Shown one piece after another: positions 19,901-27,115 of a stretch of 48,945 nucleotides of DNA. Where the stretch lies: assembly GCF_027622945.1 (NCBI RefSeq), contig NZ_JAPZVQ010000001.1, forward strand, positions 720,979 through 769,923. The letters are read 5' to 3'. Each line of letters opens with the position of its first letter. Positions within the stretch are counted from its first letter, which is position 1. Below the pieces are notes generated by a model that had not been told where the DNA came from, made no database searches, and saw only the letters and a program-made list of their open reading frames with translations. The position numbers and the translations under genes are program-made. Origin of the DNA: Glycomyces lechevalierae. Lineage in GTDB: Bacteria; Actinomycetota; Actinomycetes; Mycobacteriales; Micromonosporaceae.

Positions 19901-21509
19901 CGCCCTCGGCGTCACACTGCCCGCCGACGTCCCCGAGGTCTTCCTCGAGCCCTCGCCCGATCCGCTCGGCGACCTCCTCGCCCGCTACGCCCGCACCCAC
20001 GGCCCCTTCACCTCCGGCGACGCCGCCACGCGTTTCGGCCTCGGCACGGCCGTCGCGGACGGCGTGCTCCAGCGCCTCGCCGCGGACGGCCGCCTGGCCG
20101 GGGGCGAGTTCCGGCCCGGCGGCGAGGGCCGCGAATGGTGCGACCTCTCGGTGCTGCGGCGGTTGCGACGCCGTTCCCTTGCGGCCCTGCGCAAAGAGCT
20201 CGAACCGGTCGCCCCTGCCGCGTTCGCCGCGTTCCTGCCCGAATGGCAGCACCACGGCGGCGGCCTCAGCGACGTGGACGGCCTCGCCCATGCCGTCGAA
20301 CAGCTCCAAGGCGCGCCCGTCCCCGCTTCGGCGCTGGAGAAACTGATCCTGCCCGCCCGCGTCGCCGACTACAGCCCCGCGCTGCTCGACGAGCTCACCG
20401 CCTCCGGCGAGGTCCTGTGGGCCGGGGCGGGCGCGCTGCCCGGCACGGACGGCTGGATCGCGCTCTACCCGGCCGAGACCGCGCCGCTGTTCCTCCCCGA
20501 GGCCGTGCCGTTCAACGCCGGACCGCTCCACAACGCGCTCCTGGACGCCCTCGCGGGCGGGTTCGGGCTGTTCTTCCGCCAGCTCGCCGAGCAGGTCCGC
20601 GTCGAGCACCCCGAGGCGCTGGAAGCCCAACTGGCCGAAGCACTCTGGGACCTCGTGTGGGCCGGGCGCGTCACCAACGACACGCTCGCGCCGCTCCGCG
20701 CCCACCTCGGCTCGGGCAGCGCGCCCGGCGCGACCGCCCACCGGGCCAAGCGCCCGGCCCCGCGCGGGCGGTACTCCCCCGGCGTCGGCTCAGGCTGGCG
20801 CGAACTGCGCGCCGGGACCGGCATCGCCGTGCCGCCCACCGTGGCCGGACGCTGGTCGCTGCTGCCCGCGCCCGCGACGGACGCCACGGTGCGAGCCCAC
20901 GCGCTCGCGACGACGCTCCTGGACCGGCACGGCGTCGTGACGCGCGGAGCCGTGGCCGCCGAGGACATCGAGGGCGGGTTCGCGAAGGTCTACCGGGTCC
21001 TCTCGGTCTTCGAGGAGTCCGGCAAGGCCCGGCGCGGGTACGTGGTCGAAGGCCTCGGCGCGGCCCAGTTCGCCGCGGACGGGGCGGTCGACCGCCTGCG
21101 CGCCGTCGCCGCCGGCCGCGAACGCCCGCACGAACCCGAGACGATCGTCCTGGCCGCGACCGACCCCGCCAACGCGTACGGCGCGGCCCTGCCCTGGCCC
21201 GAACCGCCCTCGGCCGCGGCGCACAAGCCGGGCCGCAAGGCCGGGTCGCTCGTCGTCCTGGTCGACGGCGAGCTCGTCCTCTACCTTGAACGCGGCGGCA
21301 GGACGCTCCTCGCCTGGCCCGCAGGCGAAACGGACCCACGTATGCAAGTGGCCGTCGAAGCGCTCGCGGACGCGGTACGGGCCGACGCGGCGGGCGCGGT
21401 GTCGATCGAGCGCGTCAACGACGCCACGGCGCTCTCCGCGCCGATCGGCCCGCTCCTGGAGGCGGCGGGGTTCCGTGCGACACACAAGGCCTACCGGCTC
21501 CGTCCGTGA
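16920..21509 (+). CDS. lhr: Lhr-family ATP-dependent DNA helicase
   Basis: The 1529-residue protein has the full length expected for Lhr. Motif I is PTGSGKT (53-59), motif II DEVH (176-179), motif III SAT, and later helicase motifs (FTNARRVAERLSSRL, TSSLELGIDMGAVDLV, QRVGRAGHQ) follow, then the Lhr core winged helix and beta barrel (about 430-870) and the large C-terminal domain (about 900-1529) related to AlkZ glycosylases. Lhr is a 3'-to-5' DNA translocase involved in repair. The ATG at 16920 is chosen because it opens the conserved region; the ribosome-binding site is weak and ATG 16929 is an alternative. It is divergent from nfo and followed after 60 bases by a redox gene. Confidence 0.95.
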   Translation: MDGMARAPREPALDRFSPATAAWFTGAFKAPTPAQEDAWRALAEEKDVLVVAPTGSGKTLAAFMSALDALASAPPPEDPKLRCRVLYISPLKALGVDVERNLAVPLEGIRAEAARLGLPQPEIRVGVRSGDTPPAERRSLAVRPPDILITTPESLFLMLTSKAREALAGVETVILDEVHAVAGTKRGAHLALSLERLDALLDRPARRIGLSATVRPAEEVARFLSPQRNVEIVQPPSAKVFDLSVVVPVEDMGDLAGAPVAGASAAAEARSAGSIWPHVEERITDLVEQHRSTIVFTNARRVAERLSSRLNEIEHERQTGQRLPEDHGPAQLMGNASATPAAPQVLARTHHGSISKEQRKQVEEDLKAGRLRAVVATSSLELGIDMGAVDLVVQVEAPPSVASGLQRVGRAGHQVGAVSRGVFFPKTRGDLIQSAVVAERMRAGAIEAMQVPANPLDVLAQQIVAICAMDDWTTADLLALVRRAAPFASLPESAFEATLDMLAGRYPSDAFAELRPRLVWDRTTGNLTARPGAQRLAVTSGGTIPDRGLFGVFLAGTDPKRGGGRVGELDEEMVYESRVGDVFSLGTSSWRIEEVNRDRVVVSPAPGVPGRLPFWIGDSLGRPLELGRALGEFTREIASLPKDRAHERLNAAGLDDFAARNALAYLDEQREATRHVPDDRTIVVERFRDELGDWRVVVHSPFGARVHAPWALALGARLHERHGVDPQLMHHDDGIVLRLPDTDDFGFDPTDLAFDKGEITDLVTEAVSGSALFASRFREAAARALLLPHRQPGKRQPLWQQRLRSSQLLEVAAQYPSFPIILEAVREVLQDVYDVPGLAELMGDIEARRVRLIEVTTAEASPFARSLLFGYVAQFMYQGDTPLAERRAAALSLDSRLLGELLGQAELRELLDPQALESLERELQWLTEDRRARDAESVADLLRLLGPLRDDELAERGADLDWAASLAAAGRALRVSIAGREHWAAVEDAGRLRDALGVTLPADVPEVFLEPSPDPLGDLLARYARTHGPFTSGDAATRFGLGTAVADGVLQRLAADGRLAGGEFRPGGEGREWCDLSVLRRLRRRSLAALRKELEPVAPAAFAAFLPEWQHHGGGLSDVDGLAHAVEQLQGAPVPASALEKLILPARVADYSPALLDELTASGEVLWAGAGALPGTDGWIALYPAETAPLFLPEAVPFNAGPLHNALLDALAGGFGLFFRQLAEQVRVEHPEALEAQLAEALWDLVWAGRVTNDTLAPLRAHLGSGSAPGATAHRAKRPAPRGRYSPGVGSGWRELRAGTGIAVPPTVAGRWSLLPAPATDATVRAHALATTLLDRHGVVTRGAVAAEDIEGGFAKVYRVLSVFEESGKARRGYVVEGLGAAQFAADGAVDRLRAVAAGRERPHEPETIVLAATDPANAYGAALPWPEPPSAAAHKPGRKAGSLVVLVDGELVLYLERGGRTLLAWPAGETDPRMQVAVEALADAVRADAAGAVSIERVNDATALSAPIGPLLEAAGFRATHKAYRLRP

Positions 21510-21569
21510 GCGGCCGCCGCGCGGCCGGAAGGCGTACCGTTGCAGACCGTCAGAAGGAGAGGTACCCAC

Positions 21570-21848
21570 ATGGCTGACGCCGAAGGCACGAACGGCACCG
21601 CGCTCCGCGTGTACGGGGCCGAATGGTGCGGGGACTGCCGCCGCACCAAGCGGCAGCTCAACGAGCTCGCCGTCGCGTACGACTACGTCGACCTGGAGAC
21701 CGAGCCGGCCGCCGCCGACGAGGCCCGGCGCATCTCGGGCCGCACGAACATCCCGGTCGTGGTCTACCCGGACGGCACCCACCAGGTCGAGCCGAGCAAC
21801 GCCGACGTCGAGGCGAAGCTCCGCGAACTGTCCCTCCTGAACGCGTAA
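21570..21848 (+). CDS. glutaredoxin-like (mycoredoxin-type) protein
   Basis: The 92-residue thioredoxin fold has the redox motif WCGDC (Cys20, Cys23), then TNIPVVV with the cis-Pro and a hydrophobic C-terminal helix. Actinobacterial mycoredoxins reduce mixed disulfides with mycothiol; the CGDC motif departs from the more usual CxYC types, so its thiol partner is uncertain. The ATG at 21570 follows AAGGAGAGG. It lies 60 bases after the Lhr gene on the same strand and may be co-transcribed. A hairpin follows it. Confidence 0.9.
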   Translation: MADAEGTNGTALRVYGAEWCGDCRRTKRQLNELAVAYDYVDLETEPAAADEARRISGRTNIPVVVYPDGTHQVEPSNADVEAKLRELSLLNA

Positions 21849-21852
21849 GGCA

Positions 21853-21880
21853 AGGCCCGGGTCGTCCCTGACCCGGGCCT
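21853..21880. terminator. bidirectional hairpin between convergent genes
   Basis: AGGCCCGGGTC (21853-21863) pairs perfectly with 21870-21880 across six bases, five bases after the glutaredoxin-like gene and four before the opposing hydrolase gene. Confidence 0.85.
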
Positions 21881-21884
21881 CAGC

Positions 21885-23198
21885 TCACTTCACCGGGGCG
21901 AGCAGCGCGGCGTTGCACTCGCGCTGCAGCGCTTCATCGGCCCACATCGGGTGCTGCGGGGCGGCGTTGGAGCAGACGATCGAACCCCACGCGCCCACCC
22001 GCACCGAGTGCGCGATCGCGTCCCGGCAGATCTGCGCCCCCACCGGGCCCTCCTCGAAGCGGCCGTCGCGCGGCGTGTAGCCGACCCAGCCCTCCCCGAA
22101 GAACACCGGGACCCCGAGCCGGGCCGCGTGGTCGGCGGCCGCGTCGATCCAGTCGCGCAGCCGGTTCGCCATCGCGATCCGGTGCGCCCCATAGCCGTTG
22201 TAGAGCCAGCGGTCGAACTTCTCGGGGTCGCACCAGTCGTGCACGTAGATCTCGACCGGCTGCATGATCGAGGCCTTCAGCTTCCACGCGTTGGCCTCCG
22301 GCAGCCGCCACTCGGCGAGCGGCGGGGCCCCGGCCCGCAGCAGTTCGGCGTCGGCTCGGGCCTGGTCGAACAGCGCCGGGTCGCGGCGCAGCCCGAACTC
22401 CTCGATGAGGTCGTCGAGCACGCCGTAGACGTACGGGTGGAAGCCGAGCGCGGTCGCGTTGCGCGGCAGGCCGCGCAGGGACCCGATCGGGACGCCGCCG
22501 TAGTTCGGAGCGCACAGGACCTCGGGATGGCGGGCCTGGAAGGCGGCGATGCCGGCCTCGAGCCGGCCCTGGAGTTCGACCACCGCGTCCTCGACGCCGG
22601 GCAGCCCGGCCGTCAGGTGTCCGATCTGGACTTCGTTGTGCGGCTCGACGCACGCGATCACGTGCGCGAGGCCGTGCTCGGCGAGGAAGTCCACAAGATC
22701 CGCTTGGGCCTCGCCGAGAACGGCGAGCCGGTCCTCCGGGTCGACCGCGTGCAGGGCCTCGTACCAGGCCGGGTCGGCGGCGAAGGCCGGGCTCTGCTGG
22801 TACTCCCACGAGGAGGCGATCACCTTGACGCCGTGGCGGTCGGCGGCGCGGCAGAACTCCAGCAGGTGGGCCTTGGCGTCGATCACGGTCGGCTCGCGCA
22901 CGTCGTACCAGCGCACCCGTGAGCCATAGCCGTTGGAGGCTCCGGCGCCGCCCAGGGGTTCGAGGCGCAGCGCGGAGGTGTCCACGCCGGACCTGAAGAG
23001 CAGGAACGGCATCGCGCAGATGCGCACGGCGTTGTAGCCGAGGTCCACGGCGCGGGCGAACGCGGCGTCGAGGTCCGCGAAGGGCTCGCCCGGGCCGGTG
23101 CGCACGTACCAGGAGAAGTCCCAGAGGGTGATCGCGAGGCGTTCGGGCAGGTGGTCGAGTGCAGCGGGGAGGACGATCCTCGGCTCTTCGGTCGGCAT
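21885..23198 (-). CDS. cellulase-like (GH5-type TIM barrel) hydrolase
   Basis: The 437-residue protein reads as a cytosolic cellulase-like TIM barrel: LAITLWDFSWYVRTGPGEPF at the first strand, ACVEPHNEV with the likely acid Glu, GFHPYVYG, and VPVFFGEGWVGYTP with the likely nucleophile Glu. There is no signal peptide, so it probably works on imported oligosaccharides. The ATG at 23198 follows AAGG by eight bases; the frame is open to 23225 without a better site. It is divergent from an AraC-type regulator across only 56 bases, so that protein is its likely activator. The substrate cannot be told from sequence alone. Confidence 0.8.
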   Translation of the reverse strand: MPTEEPRIVLPAALDHLPERLAITLWDFSWYVRTGPGEPFADLDAAFARAVDLGYNAVRICAMPFLLFRSGVDTSALRLEPLGGAGASNGYGSRVRWYDVREPTVIDAKAHLLEFCRAADRHGVKVIASSWEYQQSPAFAADPAWYEALHAVDPEDRLAVLGEAQADLVDFLAEHGLAHVIACVEPHNEVQIGHLTAGLPGVEDAVVELQGRLEAGIAAFQARHPEVLCAPNYGGVPIGSLRGLPRNATALGFHPYVYGVLDDLIEEFGLRRDPALFDQARADAELLRAGAPPLAEWRLPEANAWKLKASIMQPVEIYVHDWCDPEKFDRWLYNGYGAHRIAMANRLRDWIDAAADHAARLGVPVFFGEGWVGYTPRDGRFEEGPVGAQICRDAIAHSVRVGAWGSIVCSNAAPQHPMWADEALQRECNAALLAPVK

Positions 23199-23218
23199 GC
23201 CTTCGACCTTATGAGGGC

Positions 23219-23254
23219 TTGACATGGCTGTCGATGGTCATTTCAATGGCGGGT
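23219..23254 (+). promoter_or_regulatory. promoter giving a leaderless AraC mRNA
   Basis: TTGACA (23219-23224), 17-base spacer and TTCAAT (23242-23247) lie exactly seven bases before the ATG at 23255, with no Shine-Dalgarno sequence. Transcription should start at or one base before that ATG. Confidence 0.55.
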
Positions 23255-24157
23255 ATGGACGAACCGACGATCGACGCCGACGACCACGCGGTCGCCGAGG
23301 GCTTCGCGGGGCAGCGGATGCTCGTCGTCCCCCGCGCGGCCGCCGAGCGGGCCCTGCGCCATCCGGTGACCGGGAAACTCCTGGTCACGGACGCGGGCTT
23401 CTTCCCGCACGCCGCCCGCCACGGCCGCTCCCGCCCGGCCGGCGCCGCCGAGCACCTGCTCCTGGTCTGCACCGGCGGCCAGGGCTGGTGCCGCACGGGC
23501 GGCACCCGGTTCCCGGTCTCGCGCGGCGGCGTCGTCCTCCTCCCCGCCCACCGGGCCCACGCCTACGGTGCGGCCGAAGACGATCCGTGGACCCTGTGGT
23601 GGCTGCACTTCACCGGCTCGGACGCCGCCGGACTGGTGCGGGCCGCGCACGACGCGGCGGGCGGCCCGGTAACCCACCTCCGCGACCCCGCACCGGTCGC
23701 GAGCCTGGTCTCGCAGGTCATCGACGCGCTCGACGCCGGCGTCACCAGCGCGTCCCTCATCCGCGGCTCCGGCGCGGCCTGGCACGCCCTCGCCCACGTC
23801 GTCGCCACCGGCCGCCGCCACCCCGGCTCCCAGCTCAGCCCCGTCGAACGCGCCGTCGAACACCTGCGGGCGACCGCCCCGCAACGCACCTCGGCGGCCG
23901 CCCTCGCCTCGATGGTGGGCCTCAGCCAGTCCCAGCTCAGCGCCCTCTTCCGCGAGCACCTCGGCGTCTCGCCCCTCCAGTACCAGGTCCAGCTCCGCAT
24001 GGCCCGCGCCCGCGAACTCCTCGACGGCACCGACCTCCCCGTCGCCGCCGTCGCCCGCGAGACCGGCTACGACGACCCCATGTACTTCTCCCGCCAGTTC
24101 CACCACCACCACGCCCAGACCCCCACCGCCTACCGCCGACGCCCCCAGGGCACGTGA
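23255..24157 (+). CDS. AraC-family transcriptional regulator
   Basis: The 300-residue protein has a cupin-like effector domain (about 1-165; RHPVTGKLLVTDAGFFPHA, HLLLVCTGGQGW, LLPAHRAHAY) typical of sugar-responsive AraC proteins, then two helix-turn-helix motifs (about 200-300; AALASMVGLSQSQLSALFREH and AVARETGYDDPMYFSRQF). In-frame ATGs at 23234 and 23246 are possible, but the promoter spacing favours 23255. It is divergent from and likely regulates the cellulase-like hydrolase. It ends directly against the convergent small gene at 24158 with no gap and no visible terminator. Confidence 0.9.
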   Translation: MDEPTIDADDHAVAEGFAGQRMLVVPRAAAERALRHPVTGKLLVTDAGFFPHAARHGRSRPAGAAEHLLLVCTGGQGWCRTGGTRFPVSRGGVVLLPAHRAHAYGAAEDDPWTLWWLHFTGSDAAGLVRAAHDAAGGPVTHLRDPAPVASLVSQVIDALDAGVTSASLIRGSGAAWHALAHVVATGRRHPGSQLSPVERAVEHLRATAPQRTSAAALASMVGLSQSQLSALFREHLGVSPLQYQVQLRMARARELLDGTDLPVAAVARETGYDDPMYFSRQFHHHHAQTPTAYRRRPQGT

Positions 24158-24532
24158 CTAGCCCTCGAAGCGGCGGGCCTCGGATTCGAGGTGGTGGCGG
24201 TAGGCGCGGAGGAGGTCGCGGTAGTGGTCGGGGGTGAGGACTTCGCCGGGGCGGGTGAGGGCGAGTTGGGCGATGTAGGCGACGAGGTCGTCGCCGGGGT
24301 AGCTGAAGCCGTCGGTGGCGCCTTCGTCGAGCCAGGTGAGGCGGGGTTCGACGGCGGCGCGGGCCGCTTCGGTGACGCGGCGGGCGTGCTCGGCGGGGGT
24401 CGCGGGAGGCCAGCGGTCGGTCTCGGCGGCGATGGCGGCGGCGATCGCGAGGGTCAAGTCACGCTTGAACTTGGAGTCGATCCTCCAGTCCGGCAAGGGG
24501 TACCGGGCGTGGAGCGCCGTCGTGGAGGCCAT
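24158..24532 (-). CDS. small protein co-transcribed with Ku, unknown function
   Basis: The 124-residue soluble protein is helical, with ALHARYPLPDWRIDSKFKRD at the start, a Pro-rich turn (RWPPATPAEH), and TWLDEGATDGFSYPGDDLVAYIA and a basic C-terminal helix (LLRAYRHHLESEARRF). No known motif was recognised. Its ATG lies five bases after the Ku stop codon with no ribosome-binding site, so translation should depend on Ku translation. The codon-position GC pattern is coding and it does not read well on the other strand. Its place in an end-joining locus makes a helper role possible, but that is inference. Confidence 0.7.
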   Translation of the reverse strand: MASTTALHARYPLPDWRIDSKFKRDLTLAIAAAIAAETDRWPPATPAEHARRVTEAARAAVEPRLTWLDEGATDGFSYPGDDLVAYIAQLALTRPGEVLTPDHYRDLLRAYRHHLESEARRFEG

Positions 24533-24537
24533 GCGGC

Positions 24538-25428
24538 TCAAGCGGTCTTGCGCTTGCGGGCGGTGGACTTGGCGGCCTTCTTGGCCGTCTGCTTGCGCGG
24601 GGTCGATTTCTTGGCCGCCTTCTTCGCGGCCTTCTTGGCGGTCTTCTTCGCGGGCCTGCGGCCGCCCTCCCTGGCCTCGACGCTCTTCTGGAGGGCGTCC
24701 ATGAGGTTGATGACCTTGGCCTCGGGGGCTTCCTTCTTGGCCTTGGACGGGGTCTTGCGCCCGCTGGCCTTGGCGTCGATGAGGGCGCGCAGGGCCTCCT
24801 GGTAGGAGTCGCTGTACTCCTCGGGGTCGAAGTCGCCGGTCATGGCGTCGATGAGGGTGGCGGCCATCTGGAGTTCCTGCTTGCGGGCCTCGCCGCCGAG
24901 GCCGGCGGTCTCGGGCTGGCGGATCTCGTCGGGCCACAGCATCATGTGGAGCACGAGCATGTCGTCGCGCGGGCGGAGCGCGGCGAGGCTCTCGCGGCGG
25001 CGGAGGGCGACCTTGACGATCGCGATCTTGCCGGATTCCTCGAGCGCTTCACGAAGCAGCACATAGGGTTTCGCGGCGGCCTTGCCGGGGTCGGCGTAGT
25101 AGGACCGCTCGTAGTGGATGGGGTCGATCTGGTCGGCGCTCACGAACTGGACCACGTCGATGGTCTTCGAGGTGCTGACGGGCAGGTCCTCGAGCTCCTC
25201 GTCGTCGAGGAGGACGACGTCGCCGCTCTCGTGGTCGACGCCCTTGACGATGTCCTCGGGCGGCACGACCTCGTCGTCGAGTTCGCAGATCTTCTGGTAG
25301 CGGATCCGGCCGCCGTCGGCCGCGTGGTACTGGTGCATCGCCACGTCGTGGTTCGACGTGGCGGATCGCAGGCTGACGGGAATGCTCACCAGCCCGAACG
25401 CGATGACCCCGGTCCAGATCGCAGGCAT
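24538..25428 (-). CDS. ku: Ku DNA end-binding protein
   Basis: The 296-residue protein has the bacterial Ku core (about 1-255): MPAIWTGVIAFGLVSIPV, RIRYQKICELDDEVVP, DHESGDVVLLDDEEL and a dimer/bridge region, with LHMMLWPDEIR. Residues about 257-296 are a Lys/Ala tail (KKTAKKAAKKAAKKSTPRK type) like the DNA-binding extended C-termini of some actinobacterial Ku proteins. Ku binds broken DNA ends and recruits LigD in non-homologous end joining. The ATG at 25428 opens the conserved N-terminus. It is divergent from the three LigD-module genes and followed by a small coupled gene. Confidence 0.96.
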   Translation of the reverse strand: MPAIWTGVIAFGLVSIPVSLRSATSNHDVAMHQYHAADGGRIRYQKICELDDEVVPPEDIVKGVDHESGDVVLLDDEELEDLPVSTSKTIDVVQFVSADQIDPIHYERSYYADPGKAAAKPYVLLREALEESGKIAIVKVALRRRESLAALRPRDDMLVLHMMLWPDEIRQPETAGLGGEARKQELQMAATLIDAMTGDFDPEEYSDSYQEALRALIDAKASGRKTPSKAKKEAPEAKVINLMDALQKSVEAREGGRRPAKKTAKKAAKKAAKKSTPRKQTAKKAAKSTARKRKTA

Positions 25429-25604
25429 GTCCACAGCATGGCACCGAGAGTAATCAAGTAAATGCAATATGTGATCTTTGCTCGCTTGATAATGGCGGGG
25501 TGAGCATCGATCAAGCGCGTTGCGCCTGCTCAAGCGGGCCGCCCAGGCGTGGGCCCGACGGCGTCCACGGTTTTGCCCTCGTCCGGCCCGGGTATCTCCG
25601 GGCC
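25429..25604. promoter_or_regulatory. divergent ku/ligD control region
   Basis: The 176-base gap contains an unusually AT-rich stretch at about 25450-25495. ATCAAG (25453-25458) and CTTGAT (25485-25490) form a spaced inverted repeat, and a third copy ATCAAG is at 25510-25515. On the minus strand TTATCA-N17-TATTGC reads toward ku. The repeats could be sites for one shared regulator of both end-joining operons; no known operator was recognised. Confidence 0.4.
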
Positions 25605-26177
25605 ATGGCACGGGGGCGCAAGCTGGACGAATACCGCAGAAAGCGGGACCTGAAGCGATCGGGCGAGCCCGCGGGCGGGCGCGGCAAGGGCGCGACCGAC
25701 CGGTTCGTGATCCAGCGGCACGAGGCCTCGCGGCTGCACTACGACCTGCGACTCCAGGTCGGGGACGTGCTCGTCTCGTGGGCCGTGCCGAAGGGCCCGT
25801 CGCTCGACCCGCGCGACAAGCGGCTGGCCGTCCAGACCGAGGATCACCCGCTCGACTACCTCGTGTTCGAGGGCCGCATCCCCGCAGGCGAGTACGGCGC
25901 GGGCACGATGATCGTCTGGGACACCGGGACCTACGAGAACGTCACGGCCAAGCGCGGCCGGCCGATCGCGATGGCGGACGCCGTCGAGCACGGCCACGTC
26001 TCGTTCCGGCTCGAAGGCGAGAAGCTCAGCGGCGGCTTCGCGCTCTCGCGGATGGGCGAGGGCCGGAACTGGCTGCTCATCAAGAAGGACGACGAGGGCG
26101 CCGACCGCCGCCGCAAGCCCGCCAAGACCCAGCTCGCCTCGGTCCTGACCGGGCGCACCAACCGGGACCTGGCGTGA
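25605..26177 (+). CDS. stand-alone LigD 3'-phosphoesterase module
   Basis: The 190-residue protein equals the phosphoesterase domain of LigD: FVIQRHEASRLHYDLRLQ (His39, His45, Asp47), VSWAVPKGPSLDP, EDHPLDYLVFEG (His81) and IPAGEYGAGTMIVWDTG. It trims 3'-phosphate or ribonucleotide ends so that ligase can act. In mycobacterial LigD this domain is fused to polymerase and ligase; here it ends in a GTGA overlap with the ligase gene. The ATG at 25605 is chosen at the conserved basic N-terminus; the ribosome-binding site is weak. Confidence 0.93.
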   Translation: MARGRKLDEYRRKRDLKRSGEPAGGRGKGATDRFVIQRHEASRLHYDLRLQVGDVLVSWAVPKGPSLDPRDKRLAVQTEDHPLDYLVFEGRIPAGEYGAGTMIVWDTGTYENVTAKRGRPIAMADAVEHGHVSFRLEGEKLSGGFALSRMGEGRNWLLIKKDDEGADRRRKPAKTQLASVLTGRTNRDLA

Positions 26178-27115
26178 ACGGCTTCCGGGAGCCCATGCTC
26201 GCCTCGCTCACCGAGCGCCGCTTCTCCAGCGGCGACTGGCTGTACGAGCGCAAGTTCGACGGCATGCGCGCCATCGCCGCGCGGGACGGCGGCCGCCCGG
26301 AGCTGTGGTCGCGCAACGGGAACCGCCTCGACGAGCGCTTCCCCGAACTCGTGGACGCGCTCGAGGAGCTGGGCGGGCCCCGGTTCACCGCGGACGGCGA
26401 GATCGTCGCGTTCGACGGCAGGGTGATGAGCTTCGCCCGCCTCCAGGCGCGGATCCACCTCACCGGCGCCGCGCGCATCGCCGCCACCGGCGTCGCCGTC
26501 TACTACTACCTGTTCGACCTCCTCTCCTACGACGGCCAGGACATGACCGGCCTGCCGCTGCGCGACCGCAAGCGGATCCTCCGGCGGGCCTTCGACTTCC
26601 GCGACCCGCTGCGGTACTCCGTGCACCGCAACAGCGACGGCGAGGCGTTCTACGAGCAGGCCTGCGAACGCGGCTGGGAGGGCCTGATCGCCAAGCGCGC
26701 GACCTCCCGGTACCACCCCGGCCGGTCCAAGGAATGGCTCAAGTTCAAATGCGTGCGCGACCAGGAGTTCGTCGTGGGCGGCTACACCGACCCGCAGGGC
26801 TCGCGCGCCGGCTTCGGCGCGCTCCTCGTCGGCTACTACGACCGCGGCCGGACGCTGCGGTACGCGGGCAAGGTCGGCACCGGCTACGACGAGCGCACCC
26901 TGCGGGACCTGCGCAGGCGCATGGACGGCCTCGCGCAGGACCAGAGCCCGTTCGCCGATCCGGTGCGCGAGAAGGGCGCCCACTGGGTGCGCCCGAAACT
27001 GGTGGCGCAGGTCGGCTTCAGCGAATGGACCCCGGACGGGATGCTCCGCCACCCCCGCTACCGGGGCGAGCGGATCGACAAGCCCGCCCAAGACGTCGTG
27101 AGGGAGACGAGCTGA
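26174..27115 (+). CDS. stand-alone LigD ATP-dependent DNA ligase module
   Basis: The 313-residue protein has the nucleotidyltransferase core (adenylated Lys27 in YERKFDGMRA, FTADGEIVAFDG, YYLFDLLSYDG, WEGLIAKRATSRYHPGRS, EWLKFK) and an OB-fold (about 200-313; FVVGGYTDPQGSRAGFGALLVGYY, PDGMLRHPRYRGER). It seals nicks during end joining. The GTG start at 26174 overlaps the preceding TGA as GTGA, and its own TGA overlaps the next ATG, so all three LigD modules are translationally coupled but separate. Confidence 0.95.
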   Translation: MNGFREPMLASLTERRFSSGDWLYERKFDGMRAIAARDGGRPELWSRNGNRLDERFPELVDALEELGGPRFTADGEIVAFDGRVMSFARLQARIHLTGAARIAATGVAVYYYLFDLLSYDGQDMTGLPLRDRKRILRRAFDFRDPLRYSVHRNSDGEAFYEQACERGWEGLIAKRATSRYHPGRSKEWLKFKCVRDQEFVVGGYTDPQGSRAGFGALLVGYYDRGRTLRYAGKVGTGYDERTLRDLRRRMDGLAQDQSPFADPVREKGAHWVRPKLVAQVGFSEWTPDGMLRHPRYRGERIDKPAQDVVRETS

